A DNA stretch of 64,000 bases from Apostichopus japonicus (Eukaryota > Echinodermata > Holothuroidea > Aspidochirotida > Stichopodidae): contig NC_092563.1 in NCBI RefSeq assembly GCF_037975245.1, positions 25,700,960 through 25,764,959 of the forward strand, read 5' to 3'. Below are positions 43,301-52,857 of this stretch, in pieces. The position numbers were made by a program, and so were the translations under genes. The first letter of the stretch is position 1; each line of letters begins with the position of its first letter. Under the pieces are notes generated by a model. It had not been told where the DNA came from. It did no database searches and saw only the letters and a program-made list of their open reading frames with translations.

Positions 43301-46300
43301 AATTCACTCAATCATTAATAAGTTTTTACTTGATAGCATAAACTACCCCAAGTACTGCAATTAGGGTTCATCCTTGAGCGCACCTAATTAATTGATTAAC
43401 CACCATATGATTGCAACCACAAGGGCTCTTATGGCTGGCACTACTCTCCTGTGTGAAGACAAATTTGGCTTGACCACTGAAATAGTACACTGTGTGGTTA
43501 ATAATGAATTTGTACAGGGAAGCGTTCATTATGGCTAGCATTAGGAACTCGGTAGATTTTCAATCTCCCCGGGTCTGGCCAAAAAGAGGGGCTTGGGTGG
43601 TATTTGCTATAGGCAACGAAGATCATAATGGGTAAGGAAGGGAAGGATAAGGAAGGGAAGAGTAAGGAAGGGAAGAGTAAGGAAGGGAAGGGTAAGGAAG
43701 GAGAGGGTTAAGAAGGGGAGGGTAAAGAAGGGGAGGGTAAAGAAGGGGAGGGTAAAGAAGGGGAGGGTAAAGAAGAGGAGGGTAAGGAAGTTATGATAAG
43801 GAAGAGAAGAGTATGGAACGAGTATAAAATGGAGGGTAAGGGAGGGAAGGAAAGGTAGAGTAAGTAAAGGAAAAGTAAGAATTTAAGGGTAAGGAATGGA
43901 TGGATAATTGAGGGTAGGGTATGGAAGGGTAAGGTCAGGATGGGGAGGGTAAAGAAGGGCGGTTAAGGATGACTAGGGTAAGGCAGGGATGGTACGGATT
44001 GGGAGAGTGAGGCAGGGAAGGATAACAAAGCGGAGAGTAATTAAGGCAGGGTAAGGTATGGAAGGGGAGGATAATGATGGGGAGAATAAAAAAGGGAGGG
44101 TATAGAAGGGAAGAGTAAGGAAGGGACAGTTAGGAAGGGGACAGTTAGGAAGGGGAAGGTAAGGAAAAGAAGCATAAGGAATGGTAGAGTATGAAGGGAA
44201 GGATCAGGCAGGGAGAGTTTAGGAAGGAAGAATGGTAAGACAGAATAAAGAATGAAAGGAGGGGGTAAGGATTGGGAGGGTAATGAAGGGAGGGTAAGGA
44301 AGGGGAAGATAAGGAAGGGGAAGGAAAGGAAGCAATGGATAAGGAAGGGAAGGGAGGATAAGGAAGGAGAAGGTTAGTAAGGAGAAGGTAAAGAAGGTGA
44401 GGATCAGGCAGGGAGGGGTAACGGAAAGGAAAGGAAGCAAGCAAGGGAGGGAAGGGTAGGAAGGGAAGCGTAAGGAAGGGAAGGGTAAGGAAGTAGAAGG
44501 GGGAAGGTTGGAGGAAGAAGAATATCTCACCTTCCTTTCACTACCTAGCTTTAGCAAACCAGTAACAGTACAGCAAATACTGTCCTTTTGGTGTGAACAA
44601 TTGTCTAACTCACAGCTTATTCAATTATTAATTAATGTACTGTTCTTCCTCAGTGTCAATAATTGTCCATTGATGCTACTATCAGGGATACATAAATTCC
44701 ACCCAACCAATCCTCCCATAAAATATCAAAACAATGAACCTTATTATTAGTGTCACTTATGACTATTGACGTTTTATGTCAGGGTAAACGGCATGAGTTG
44801 ATTCAAATTTAAATCTAGCATAATACTCCTGCCAGATATGTAAATTGGCTATTAGATTTTACATGACTTTGGTTCATACGAGACTCTGACCTGTGCTGAT
44901 GGTCTTCAAGTAAGCAGGGTCTTGCATAGGATCATATTCCATCTCAAAGTCATCTGCCACGAACGCAGTGTACCTTTCTGTATCCGTGGCTCCTAGGCAG
45001 CCCTAGGGGTAAAAGTACACAGCAAAGCATATTGATGCAGTAAATATAACACCAAATCAGCAACCACTGCTAGATATGATTTAGTACAACAATATCAATA
45101 CGCGGTAGATTCGTTTAGAAAGAACTTACAACTTTGGAAGCCTTTAAGTTGAAAGTTTATGGCACATGTACATGCTCAAACCTGCCATAGCACATTGCAA
45201 CAGCACTTTGTCTTGAAGACATGTCATGCTAACTGGTGTGATTTCTGACTCCTTAGATGGATTTCTGACTCCTAGAGGGGTTTTTCGATTCCTTGAGGAG
45301 TTTCTCTAATATTGAAACAATTGCATAATGGGCAGACACCCTACCAACATTCCTCTCTCTCACACTTTTACCGCCAAGCACTTACCTGTGTTGATTCTGA
45401 GTGACCTTCTCCTATGCAGACCATGAAAAGATCTAACTCTAACATGTACCGATCACGGAGAAATGCTGGAGAGATGTTGACTTCCAATGTTACATTTTCC
45501 ATGTGCTTGACCCCTGACCCTCCTCGCAGATCTTCCCCTTTGTCATTTGTCATTTCTACAACTGATACCTGTATAAAAGATAAAAGTTTAAAGTGCTACA
45601 TGAAATCAAACTACTGAAACCTGTGTAATGAGATAGTTTAAGGTGCTACATGAAATCAAATACTCATACCTGTAAATATGAGATAGTTTAAGGTGCTACA
45701 TGAAAGCAAACTAGACTGATATCTGAAAAGATGAGTCTGGAGGGTTACACTCAGGAAAGCAAACTCTGTTCAAGCGTGTCAACTTTAGGTCATTGTTATA
45801 GCCCCTCCTTGCTCTCCACAACTCCCCCCCCCCTCCTTCCACCCTTACCCTCAATTTTACTATATAAAAGTTTGATAGCCTGGCATTTCCATCCTAGCAG
45901 GTTGTTCTTCAGAAACAGTTCACCTCTGAAGATCCAGCTAGGATTGAGCCTTTTAACTAATTATATTATTCACCTATGACTAGTACTTTTCAAAACAACT
46001 GGAAATAAAGCTGTCCATTGTGCATGTAATTACTGCAAATATATCAATGATTACAATGATAATTTGGATGTTATGGAGAATATTATTTTAAGCTGTAACA
46101 AGGTCCAAATGCAGTCATCTCAGTATACTGAGCACTTTGTATTGGTACCCCCTGAGGATGCTAACCATTTAAAAACATATTACTTTGTTACCACCAAAGA
46201 AAAGTTATGAAATGATTTTTGTTCAATAAAAAACAAATGAAACAAAGAAACACACCGCAACAACATCCATGTCTTCGTCCACAACATCCACGACAGTTTG

Positions 46301-49300
46301 TAGAGTCACATCTGCGCTAACATTCCAGAGTGGGAGGCCATGTGGAGTACAACCTGATCAGACAATATGTACATGATCTTCAGTGACTACTACTATAAGC
46401 AAACTATATTTGGAAAGTTGCATCTTGACATCACCATTACATTACCTAATCTAATTATGATTCAGTATTCATGCCAATATGTTTCTGGATATGGAATTTA
46501 ATTGGGACTTAGTATCCTGATCTTGCGCACGAATATTCTTACATCCAACAAGTAGGACTATGGAAAGTTAATTGTGACTAATTGGTACCCAATCTTGAGA
46601 ATGAATATTCCTATGTCAATCAAGTATGCCTATGGAAGTTAATTGTGACTTTGGTACCCGATCTTGAGTACGAATATTCTTATGTCAATCAAGTATGCCT
46701 ATGGAAGTTAATTGTGACTAATTAGTACCCAATCTTGAGTAAGAATATTCTTATATATTCTTGTATAAGTACGGTGATTAACGTCACTGGTGTTGTTATA
46801 GCAGCTTGTGGAGGCAGCTACAGAGTACTACATCTATTATAAACACTAATGACAAACAGGGCATGAAAGAGCTGAGATAGTTGCATACATGTAAAACTAG
46901 ACAAAAAAAAGTAAGATATATTGTCAGACATTGCATCAAGTGTGACAATAATTGTTTGATCTCAGGATCATGGTGGTAATAGAACAGCATGTCAGCCTTT
47001 AGCACAACAGCTATTACTCCGGTATCTGACTTTGATTGGCTGATGCTAGTTATACATACAGTGTGACAGTCTCCTATTAAACAACATAAACCATATGCTA
47101 AATGAGCCTTTGGTGAGCAATCTTTCATTTCTATCATATCAACACTAAAAGCCAGAAGAGAATACCTCCATGTGGAATCAAATCTTCACAGTAGAATGAA
47201 TCGTACTGAAATGTAAACACTCCACTGGCATCCATGGGTTTCTCTTCACTGAGTAATGTCATGTTCAGCTCCAAGATAAATTCAAACTCCCACTTCTGAC
47301 GACAATAGCCCACCTTCTGATAACTGCATCCTGGGGTATCCTCGATTATTGTAGGTGGCTGAAAAGACATGTATAAACACAAAGGAAGAATATTACCAGT
47401 AATTACAGCAACTGTAAAACTGCTGATGCGTGACAGAAAACTTTCCGGATGTAACTGACTTTACTAAAAAAGATTCAAATTTGAATGTTAGATGAGATTA
47501 AATATTAAATGAATGACCTCCTTCCTTACAATAACTTGTATCGAGCTTCAAAATCTACATTTCAGCTAAATATGCACAATTTAAACATATTCCCCACTTT
47601 CCATTCCTCTGTTCCAATCTCCCCTTATATTGACCTCCATGCCTTTTCCAGGCACAAATCCTTAGGGGGATGAGGGTGCCCAACCTTAACCCACCCACCC
47701 ACATTCAAGATAATGGACCCACCTTATTTGTTCCGAATTTGTTGGCACACTTATTTTAGATTGGCAACAAATTAAACATTTTGTCTTGTATGGTTGGCTA
47801 GAAGAGCAAAATATTACTGCCATAATCGTAATCAACCATTAGGGAGAGCTTTCTGTTGAAGGTAATTGTTTATTATGACTGGTTCGTGTCATCATTCCCT
47901 TTTGCTATCGAGATCAGATTTTTAAAGAATTGTATAAAAGCCATGCAGGTTTGGTCAATATGAAATGATTGCCTAGGACGCATGTAAATGCACGTATATC
48001 AGTCAGGTTAGATTTGCAGATTGAATGACTCGTATTGAACGACTAGTCAGTCTATCAATTCAAACTGTCCTTGATATTGAAATCCCAGAGACTACTCTGT
48101 CTTCTTCCATACCGAATGTAGCCATTTCTAAATCTATATCTCCCACTCCTGTGTTAGGGTGTCTTAAGTCATGCATTCCCTTAAACAACTTTAATACTTT
48201 GTAAACAGAGTCATCAAGTTCTGTGATGAAATTAAATGTAACAGTAAGTAGAAACTTAGTTTGCAGCGTACAAACTCATTGGAAGAAGGGAAAGTGTTTA
48301 GTGATGTAGCACCATCACATGTTTGGTATAAGTTTCATATTTATATGCAAATGCTCCTTATTTGAATGTAATGTTGTCATACATCGACAGCAGTTACCTT
48401 TACAAAGTTGCAAGAGCAGAATACATTTTGGTTCTCAAGCAAGCAGTCTGTTTTAAAGTAAATCTCTATGTTTGCAGTTTCAGCTGGGACAGACAATACA
48501 GTGTCTTTACTTTGGTCAATTACAATCCAGATTTCTGATAATATTTGGTAACTTTGGTCAAACTCCAGACCAAACACAGAAAGCAACTTTCAGAAGCTAG
48601 GGAAAAGAATTGCCACTCACATATTGAAGTATTTCTGTCATTGTGTTTCCAGCCATCTCAGCTTCGTACGACATAAAGTCCTCCCCCATGAAGACAAGGA
48701 GGGAAGTGTTAGCGAGCGGGGTATAGGTAGAAATGCCCATCTCTAGATGAGTTCTGCTCGGGTCTGCCGTACCGTCCTCTGTGACATACGGCTCAACGAT
48801 GGCAAAGTCAAACTCCACAATTACTCGTCCGACTGTCACAATCATCTTGGGTGTATAAATGGACTGAGAGGCAATAACAAAACTGAAAACAAGATCAGGT
48901 AAAAATCATTCTTATTCGAAGGCAGATGTGTACACTGTTACTCCATTTCATGGTACACAATGTTAGATTTGACACAATATAGCAGTATATAGAACATTCC
49001 CAAATTGATGAATCTGTACATGACTGAATTCGACTGGGATATAAACAAAACCCACACCCAGAAAGGTCATCTTGAGATAGGAATTTACTGATGGATATAA
49101 CTATATCAGTACATGTTAATACAACAAATTTTAACATGAAAAACATTTACTGAAAACAGCAACTTGGTTTTTCAATGAAGAAATCAACTGAAATCAAGGT
49201 CATGCAACAATGAAACCTAAATACAAACTGCCCCAAATAATCGATTAAACAAATATAATATTATGAAAGACTGATGAAGAATATTTCTGTGCAGACTTAC

Positions 49301-51325
49301 TTTAAGATTGCAATCCGTGATAAAGTCCAGGCAAGTTTAATATTAGTCTGTACATATGCTATGATACTATCAGGTCCATCATCCTCTGTGACTGGCAGAG
49401 GTCTGACATTGGTAGCGTACATGACTGTTGTGTAGGTTATGTCCGTGGTATGAATGACATACTGCCAGACCATAGAGCCATCACTCCTAAGACACTCCAG
49501 CCACCTGCCCATGGTTCCTTGGTACGACATCTGTGGTATAAAGTTTAAAAAAACTATATAAACAAAATTAACTTTGCTAGACCACTACCTACTAAAAAGA
49601 ATAAAATATGTCCACATTGGTCGCATAGTTTGTACATTGGAACTAGTTTCTTTTAATAGATTACATTCTTGCACATACTGTTCAAACAGTAAATGTAAAT
49701 AAGTACTTTCGAAAGTACTCACTTTAAATTAATTAGTGATCACTAGTTTTCCCAAAAGTCTATGGGCTTCCACTTACTTTGAATCTACTGCCTTCTCTTA
49801 CACATTGACTGCAGTGTTCTGCAGTTTTCCATATTAAAGCAAGAACCTAAAGTAGAAACGCTGCAAACTTATTGGCTAAGAACCCACGTCCATCCATGTA
49901 AATTAAAACACTCTCAAGAAACTTTTAATCAAGACCTATATTAATTTTGTATTCATCAAAACTAAGGACTGATATTTAGGAATGATTTAAAAATTCATAC
50001 TCTATGTCAATATATCAAATTGCACCAAGAACAACCGGTTTTACTTTGTGAGTTTAACTATTATTGTTGGCTATTTACACTGAGAGAGGTGTTCAAAACC
50101 ATGTTTATTTTCCCAACACTTTGCTGCTTCAACTTTCATGGAAATGTTTTACCCTATGGACAAACAATCTCCAACTAACAGTCGACTCTTTTCACTCAAA
50201 ATTATTGCACGCAAAGTGATAGCTTCCACACTCCTTTGCCTTCTGCGCTGTATTTACTAGCAAACTTGGAAAACATTCCATTGACAAATCATTTGAAGAA
50301 CAAGAACAAAAACCTTGGCCAGCTTTAAGGCCAGTGGACTTATTTATATTTCAGATTATCCTGCAGTGATAACTCTTACCACATCTACCCTGGTTCCGTT
50401 TTCATCATATTCCCCTCGTTGGTACACATCAAAGAGATTCTTTGAACCTGTTCTATTTTCAGTTTGCATGAAGTCATCTTTGAAGAAGCCTTCACTTAGA
50501 CGAAGATTGTCCTTAACATTGGAACATGTCCCTGTGTTATTGGAGGACAGATATCCTGTGGTTTCATTCACTGGACTTGCGCCAAAGAATTCAAAAGGCT
50601 GAAAATCTATGATCCACAGCTCATCTTCACCTGAGAAACAAGGAAACATGTAGTAAAAGTACCAATTTAAGACTTACAAAAATTTAAAGAGTAAAGTTAC
50701 TATCAATGCAGTTTAAATTTCTTTCAATGGCAAAAATGTCAAAGAATTAATTTTGATCTGTGAACCTAACCACTATAATTTGAGGTATTGTGCTGTTTTG
50801 AATTGCCAATAATCATCAAGGTACTTGACACTTGACAGTCACTGAAGATTCACTTTCTTCAAGTGGCTATACACCATGTTTTTTGGTTTTGCGCTGTGAA
50901 TTCCTGCCAGGGGAGGGGAGGAGAAGGAAATAGGTTGTAGGGAGGGTGAAGCTGATGCGGCTGTACGGTTTGAAGTACATACTGTACAGTTCGCTTAAGT
51001 TATTAATAGTTTTTGAACTCTAAAGGAAACTTTTAGCCTGGTCCTGGGGATTCCTAAATATCCTGATTAGGAATTAACTGTATACTGTATGTCACTGCCA
51101 ACCTTCATGATCTTCCACTGTGACTTCAAAATTCACAACACCATCAACAATGTTGAATGCTGTAACTTCTGCTTGACCCATATTTTCGAACAGACTGTCG
51201 GTTGTTTCATCTTCAATAATTTCACCAAATAAGCCGGACACGAGCACTATTTGAGTAGAGAGACAAAGAGCTACCAGTAAGACAATAGTGACCCATCGAG
51301 TACTAATAATATTCCAGAATTCCAT
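32044..51325 (-). CDS. Large extracellular multidomain protein (TSP1 repeat, C-type-lectin-like domain), unrecognised family
   Basis: Exons in coding order: 51103-51325, 50380-50630, 49778-49846, 49301-49530, 48621-48882, 48398-48562, 47166-47358, 46256-46353, 45386-45568, 44891-45002, 42824-42886, 40736-42142, 39505-39657, 38468-38516, 38216-38277, 37265-37431, 36240-36409, 35108-35346, 34160-34312, 33665-33864, 32959-33080, 32044-32295; about 1,600 residues. Phases agree at every junction except the last-but-one (33665 to 33080), where an exon may be missing or the donor may lie elsewhere. The first exon has a signal peptide (WVTIVLLVALCLSTQIVLVSG). Several N-glycosylation sequons and scattered cysteines support secretion. 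Exons 1-11 match no family I know. Later come a TSP1 repeat, a lectin-like domain, a GWLMVIDG/ILFS module and a hydrophobic end. It could be two genes, but shared phases argue for one. Confidence 0.7.
32373..32734 (+). mobile_element. TTAA-flanked MITE, copy 2
   Basis: A 362-bp relative of 14824-15191 in the same orientation, bounded by TTAA at 32373-32376 and 32731-32734. It lies in the last intron of the extracellular gene. Ends read TTAAAGACATTGAAGACTCG and, as reverse complement, TTAAAGGGTGTGAAGACTCG, an almost matched inverted repeat. Confidence 0.9.
34605..34954. mobile_element. Short non-autonomous hAT element
   Basis: A 350-bp element starting CAGTAGCGGATTAAAGG and ending with the reverse complement of CAGGGCCGGACTAAG, with C-rich arms (GGCCCCCCAC). 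The 8-bp duplication ACCACAAG is perfect on both sides (34597-34604 and 34955-34962). There is no coding capacity. It lies in the intron between exons 35108-35346 and 34160-34312. Confidence 0.9.
35787..36184 (-). mobile_element. TTAA-flanked MITE, copy 3, with a nested insertion
   Basis: An inverted 398-bp relative of 14824-15191, bounded by TTAA at 35787-35790 and 36181-36184. It is about 32 bp longer than the other copies because of a hairpin insertion at 36007-36031. It ends 55 bp from the exon at 36240, so it borders that splice donor. Confidence 0.9.
36007..36031. repeat. 25-bp hairpin insertion inside MITE copy 3
   Basis: The insert CAGGGAGTT-gttata-GAACTCCCTG is a near-perfect hairpin flanked by the 7-bp direct repeat ATCTCAG (36000-36006 and 36032-36038). 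The other two MITE copies have a single uninterrupted version at this point. The CAGGG ends resemble hAT termini, though hAT duplications are normally 8 bp. Confidence 0.8.
38018..38092 (-). repeat. tRNA-derived SINE head
   Basis: On the minus strand the sequence carries an A-box-like TGATCAAGTGGTTAAGG and a perfect RNA polymerase III B box GGTTCGAGTCC (38028-38038) at tRNA-like spacing, but the acceptor stem does not pair and there is no intact cloverleaf, so a SINE head is more likely than a tRNA gene. The plus strand nearby (37948-37980, 'gggggtagctcagctaaaca') also resembles a tRNA 5' end. Confidence 0.6.
38216..39657 (-). other. C-type-lectin-like domain split over three exons
   Basis: Exons 39505-39657, 38468-38516 and 38216-38277 join in phase as VMTFTEMSEYCRRMQAHLIS, DHIWISSQST, then CRLL, ISAEC and FHGFCIK. 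This gives the CTLD order: Cys in the first helix, HLIS, a WI motif, then Cys and a GFCIK terminus resembling the usual YICK. No EPN or QPD calcium-binding triplet is seen and the domain is short, so sugar binding is doubtful. The 49-nt middle exon is recognised by phase and by WI. A 30-bp minisatellite fills the first intron. Confidence 0.7.
38536..39118. repeat. 30-bp minisatellite in the lectin-domain intron
   Basis: About 19 copies of a 30-bp unit made of two related halves, 'gtaccatgtatgatg' and 'gagtaccatgtaaga'. It fills the intron between CTLD exons 39505-39657 and 38468-38516, ending about 20 bp from the acceptor of the latter. Open frames across it on both strands (repeats of WYSIIHGTLT or MYDGVPCKST) reflect the 30-bp periodicity. 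Confidence 0.95.
39658..40735. other. Intron without recognised features
   Basis: The intron between the TSP1 exon and the first CTLD exon. It contains a short TTA microsatellite near 39950-39975 and an A-rich run near 40118-40137. No extra exon was seen. Confidence 0.5.
40736..42142 (-). other. Large exon ending in a thrombospondin type 1 repeat
   Basis: A 1,407-bp exon, phase 1 at both ends. Its first three quarters (about 390 residues) are helical, Leu/Glu/Asp-rich and unassigned. The C-terminal quarter has a TSP1 repeat: WGNWLEWASCSTSCEGGSQS followed by RERQC, a C-SG turn and RACNELRC, giving the WxxWxxC tryptophan ladder, CSTSC and six cysteines. TSP1 repeats bind glycosaminoglycans and matrix proteins. 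The donor is ATGAATG|gtgag. Confidence 0.9.
42946..43278. repeat. Polypurine GGAAG repeat, left block
   Basis: Almost pure purine on the plus strand, built from 'aaggaaggga' and 'aggataaggaaggga' words of 10-16 bp. On the transcribed strand this is a pyrimidine run in the intron between exons 44891-45002 and 42824-42886. Open frames rich in Phe, Leu, Pro and Ser on the minus strand are artefacts. Confidence 0.9.
43629..44512. repeat. Polypurine GGAAG repeat, right block
   Basis: The same family as the left block, separated from it by 350 bp of ordinary sequence, with added 'gggagggtaaagaag' units (43705-43785). Nearly 900 bp with few pyrimidines, in the same intron. Such strand asymmetry can form triplex structure and is hard to assemble. 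Confidence 0.9.
45585..45715. repeat. Three-copy tandem repeat, about 48 bp
   Basis: Three copies of 'gtttaaggtgctacatgaaa' plus neighbouring bases, beginning about 17 bp beyond the 5' edge of exon 45386-45568, that is in the upstream intron close to its acceptor. Confidence 0.8.
46485..46760. repeat. Four-copy tandem repeat, about 73 bp
   Basis: Copies share 'ggaagttaattgtgacta', 'ggtacccaatcttgag' and 'cgaatattcttatgtcaatc'. It lies in the intron between exons 47166-47358 and 46256-46353. Confidence 0.85.
47359..48397. other. Intron without recognised features
   Basis: Between exons 48398-48562 and 47166-47358 of the extracellular gene. No exon, repeat array or RNA gene was seen on either strand. 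Confidence 0.5.
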
Positions 51326-52857
51326 ATTGTAGTCTGCATGGTTAGGCTCAATTGTCCTAACAATGAGTAAATGAATGTATGCTGCACTTCGAAGTTCGAC
51401 GTAACCTGTCGTTTGCGATAAGCCAGCCCTCTCATAGTTAATTGATAATAAAGAAATGCCATCGGAATGCGAACAGAAAGTATGATAATACAAAACGTTT
51501 TTTGTTCTCCTCACCTTGTAAGCTATTCTCTGAAGGAAATGAATAAAGCTAACAATACATACCAGAGAAGCTTTTCACACAGTTCTAACACACATGGACC
51601 CTCTGAGACAACTCGGCACTCGGACCAACAAAAACTAGAATTGCTGGAATGTACTCCATCAGTGATTGAGCGACGCCATAACTTTTTGAACCAATCACAG
51701 TTTAGAATTCACCGTGTGTTATTAATTAAGCCATTATAGGAAGCAGCAAGCAAGTCTGCGCGTACATCAGTCGCCACCCCCCCCCCCCCACCCCTTCTCG
51801 TGTCTATTGATTGTTTTGTTTTTCTTACATATATTATTTCTTAAATATTTACTATTCCCAGATAACGTCTTTCTGGGATCAAGTTATGACAGTGAATGCT
51901 CATGAACTGTCAACATTTTCGTATCCTGTTCCAGATTTTGCAGTTGCAAAAGATTGAAGAAAAACTCCCCTTGTCCGTCTGGATAAGTTCTTTAGAATGT
52001 ATTCACTGATAGGGATCCTGATTGCTTCGGGATGCAGCGCGTTTGCAGATAGGCCTATTTGTTCTTGAAGCGATCTTAAAATACAAAAATACATTTCTGA
52101 GTGAATTTAATTTCAGCGCAATTGGTTACTCAAGCCCCCGGTGGGCTACGCGGAGCTTTCTTTACTCTCCCTCTCATGCACGTCTCTATGTTCCGACGTA
52201 TCTATGTTCCGACGTCTCTGTTCCGACAAAATGAAAAAATTAGGAGTCATTTTTTTTATCCTAAAATTTGTTTGTACCAAGTAAACAAGTTTTGTGACCC
52301 CAATATTTTTGTGACCCATCCTAAGTCATGGTATTACCATATGTAATTATTGGATGAATGCATAACATCCTCGCGACTCGAGATCGGTGGACCCAGACAT
52401 ATCCGCCGACTAATGAAAAGGTGAACAGCTTGTGTCAAGCATTCCTAGGTGAGAGAAAAGGAAAATGTACTTCTGTGATCCTATATGACATTGGAATCTC
52501 TCCTGTTAACTACCCACTCCGTCCCTCTCCCTCGTTCCGACTCATTCTCATATCAAATCTGCGTGCAACCATGGCGGTATAATTACACAATGGTTCAACA
52601 TTTTACACCTAATGTCGATATCACACTTACCAGATGTGATATAGGAGGCAACGTACATTGCGACGACATGGGTACACTAGTACTTGTCTAATCCCTCCAT
52701 TGGTGGTTTACATAACAAAGTTAGTAACGAAAATATTGTTCAAATATCTCCTTCTTTTGGACGTTTAATTATAATTTAAGCATTGCCGAAGTCAATTAAG
52801 ATATCTCCGAGTACTGAGCGCATATTTGCAACGTGAATACAGCATACTATATCCAAA
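51326..52857. promoter_or_regulatory. Divergent intergenic region, extracellular gene / SDR39U1
   Basis: About 1.5 kb separates two outward-pointing start codons, so promoters for both genes are expected here. Visible contents are a poly-C run (51776-51790), three short repeats of 'tatgttccgacgt' (52185-52226), and no obvious TATA box. Nothing coding was recognised. Confidence 0.5.
52185..52226. repeat. Short GTTCCGAC tandem repeat
   Basis: Three successive copies of 'ctatgttccgacgt' or close variants, about 14-16 bp apart, in the intergenic region upstream of SDR39U1. Too short to classify. Confidence 0.7.

Larger units (their letters stand above)
42824..51325 (-). other. N-terminal unrecognised region of the extracellular protein (11 exons)
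   Basis: Exons 1-11 encode about 615 residues after the signal peptide. Visible features: DELWIIDFQPFEFFGASPVN with NETT and NGT sequons; HCSQCVREG; a beta-rich run with YTPKMIVTVGRVIVEFDFAI; NVFCSCNF; TPGCSYQKVGYCRQKWEFEF then DSFYCED; CTPHGLPLW; LDLFMVCIGEG; and GCLGATDTERYTAFVADDFE. Cysteines recur in C-x-C and C-x7-C patterns, and strands rich in V/I/E suggest beta-sandwich folds. I cannot assign any domain. The exon starting at 48562 uses an unusual acceptor, chosen because only it keeps frame. Confidence 0.6.

Noticed and set aside
43065-44557. Phe/Leu/Pro/Ser-rich minus-strand frames
   Set aside because: They are the complement of the polypurine repeat and carry no protein signal.
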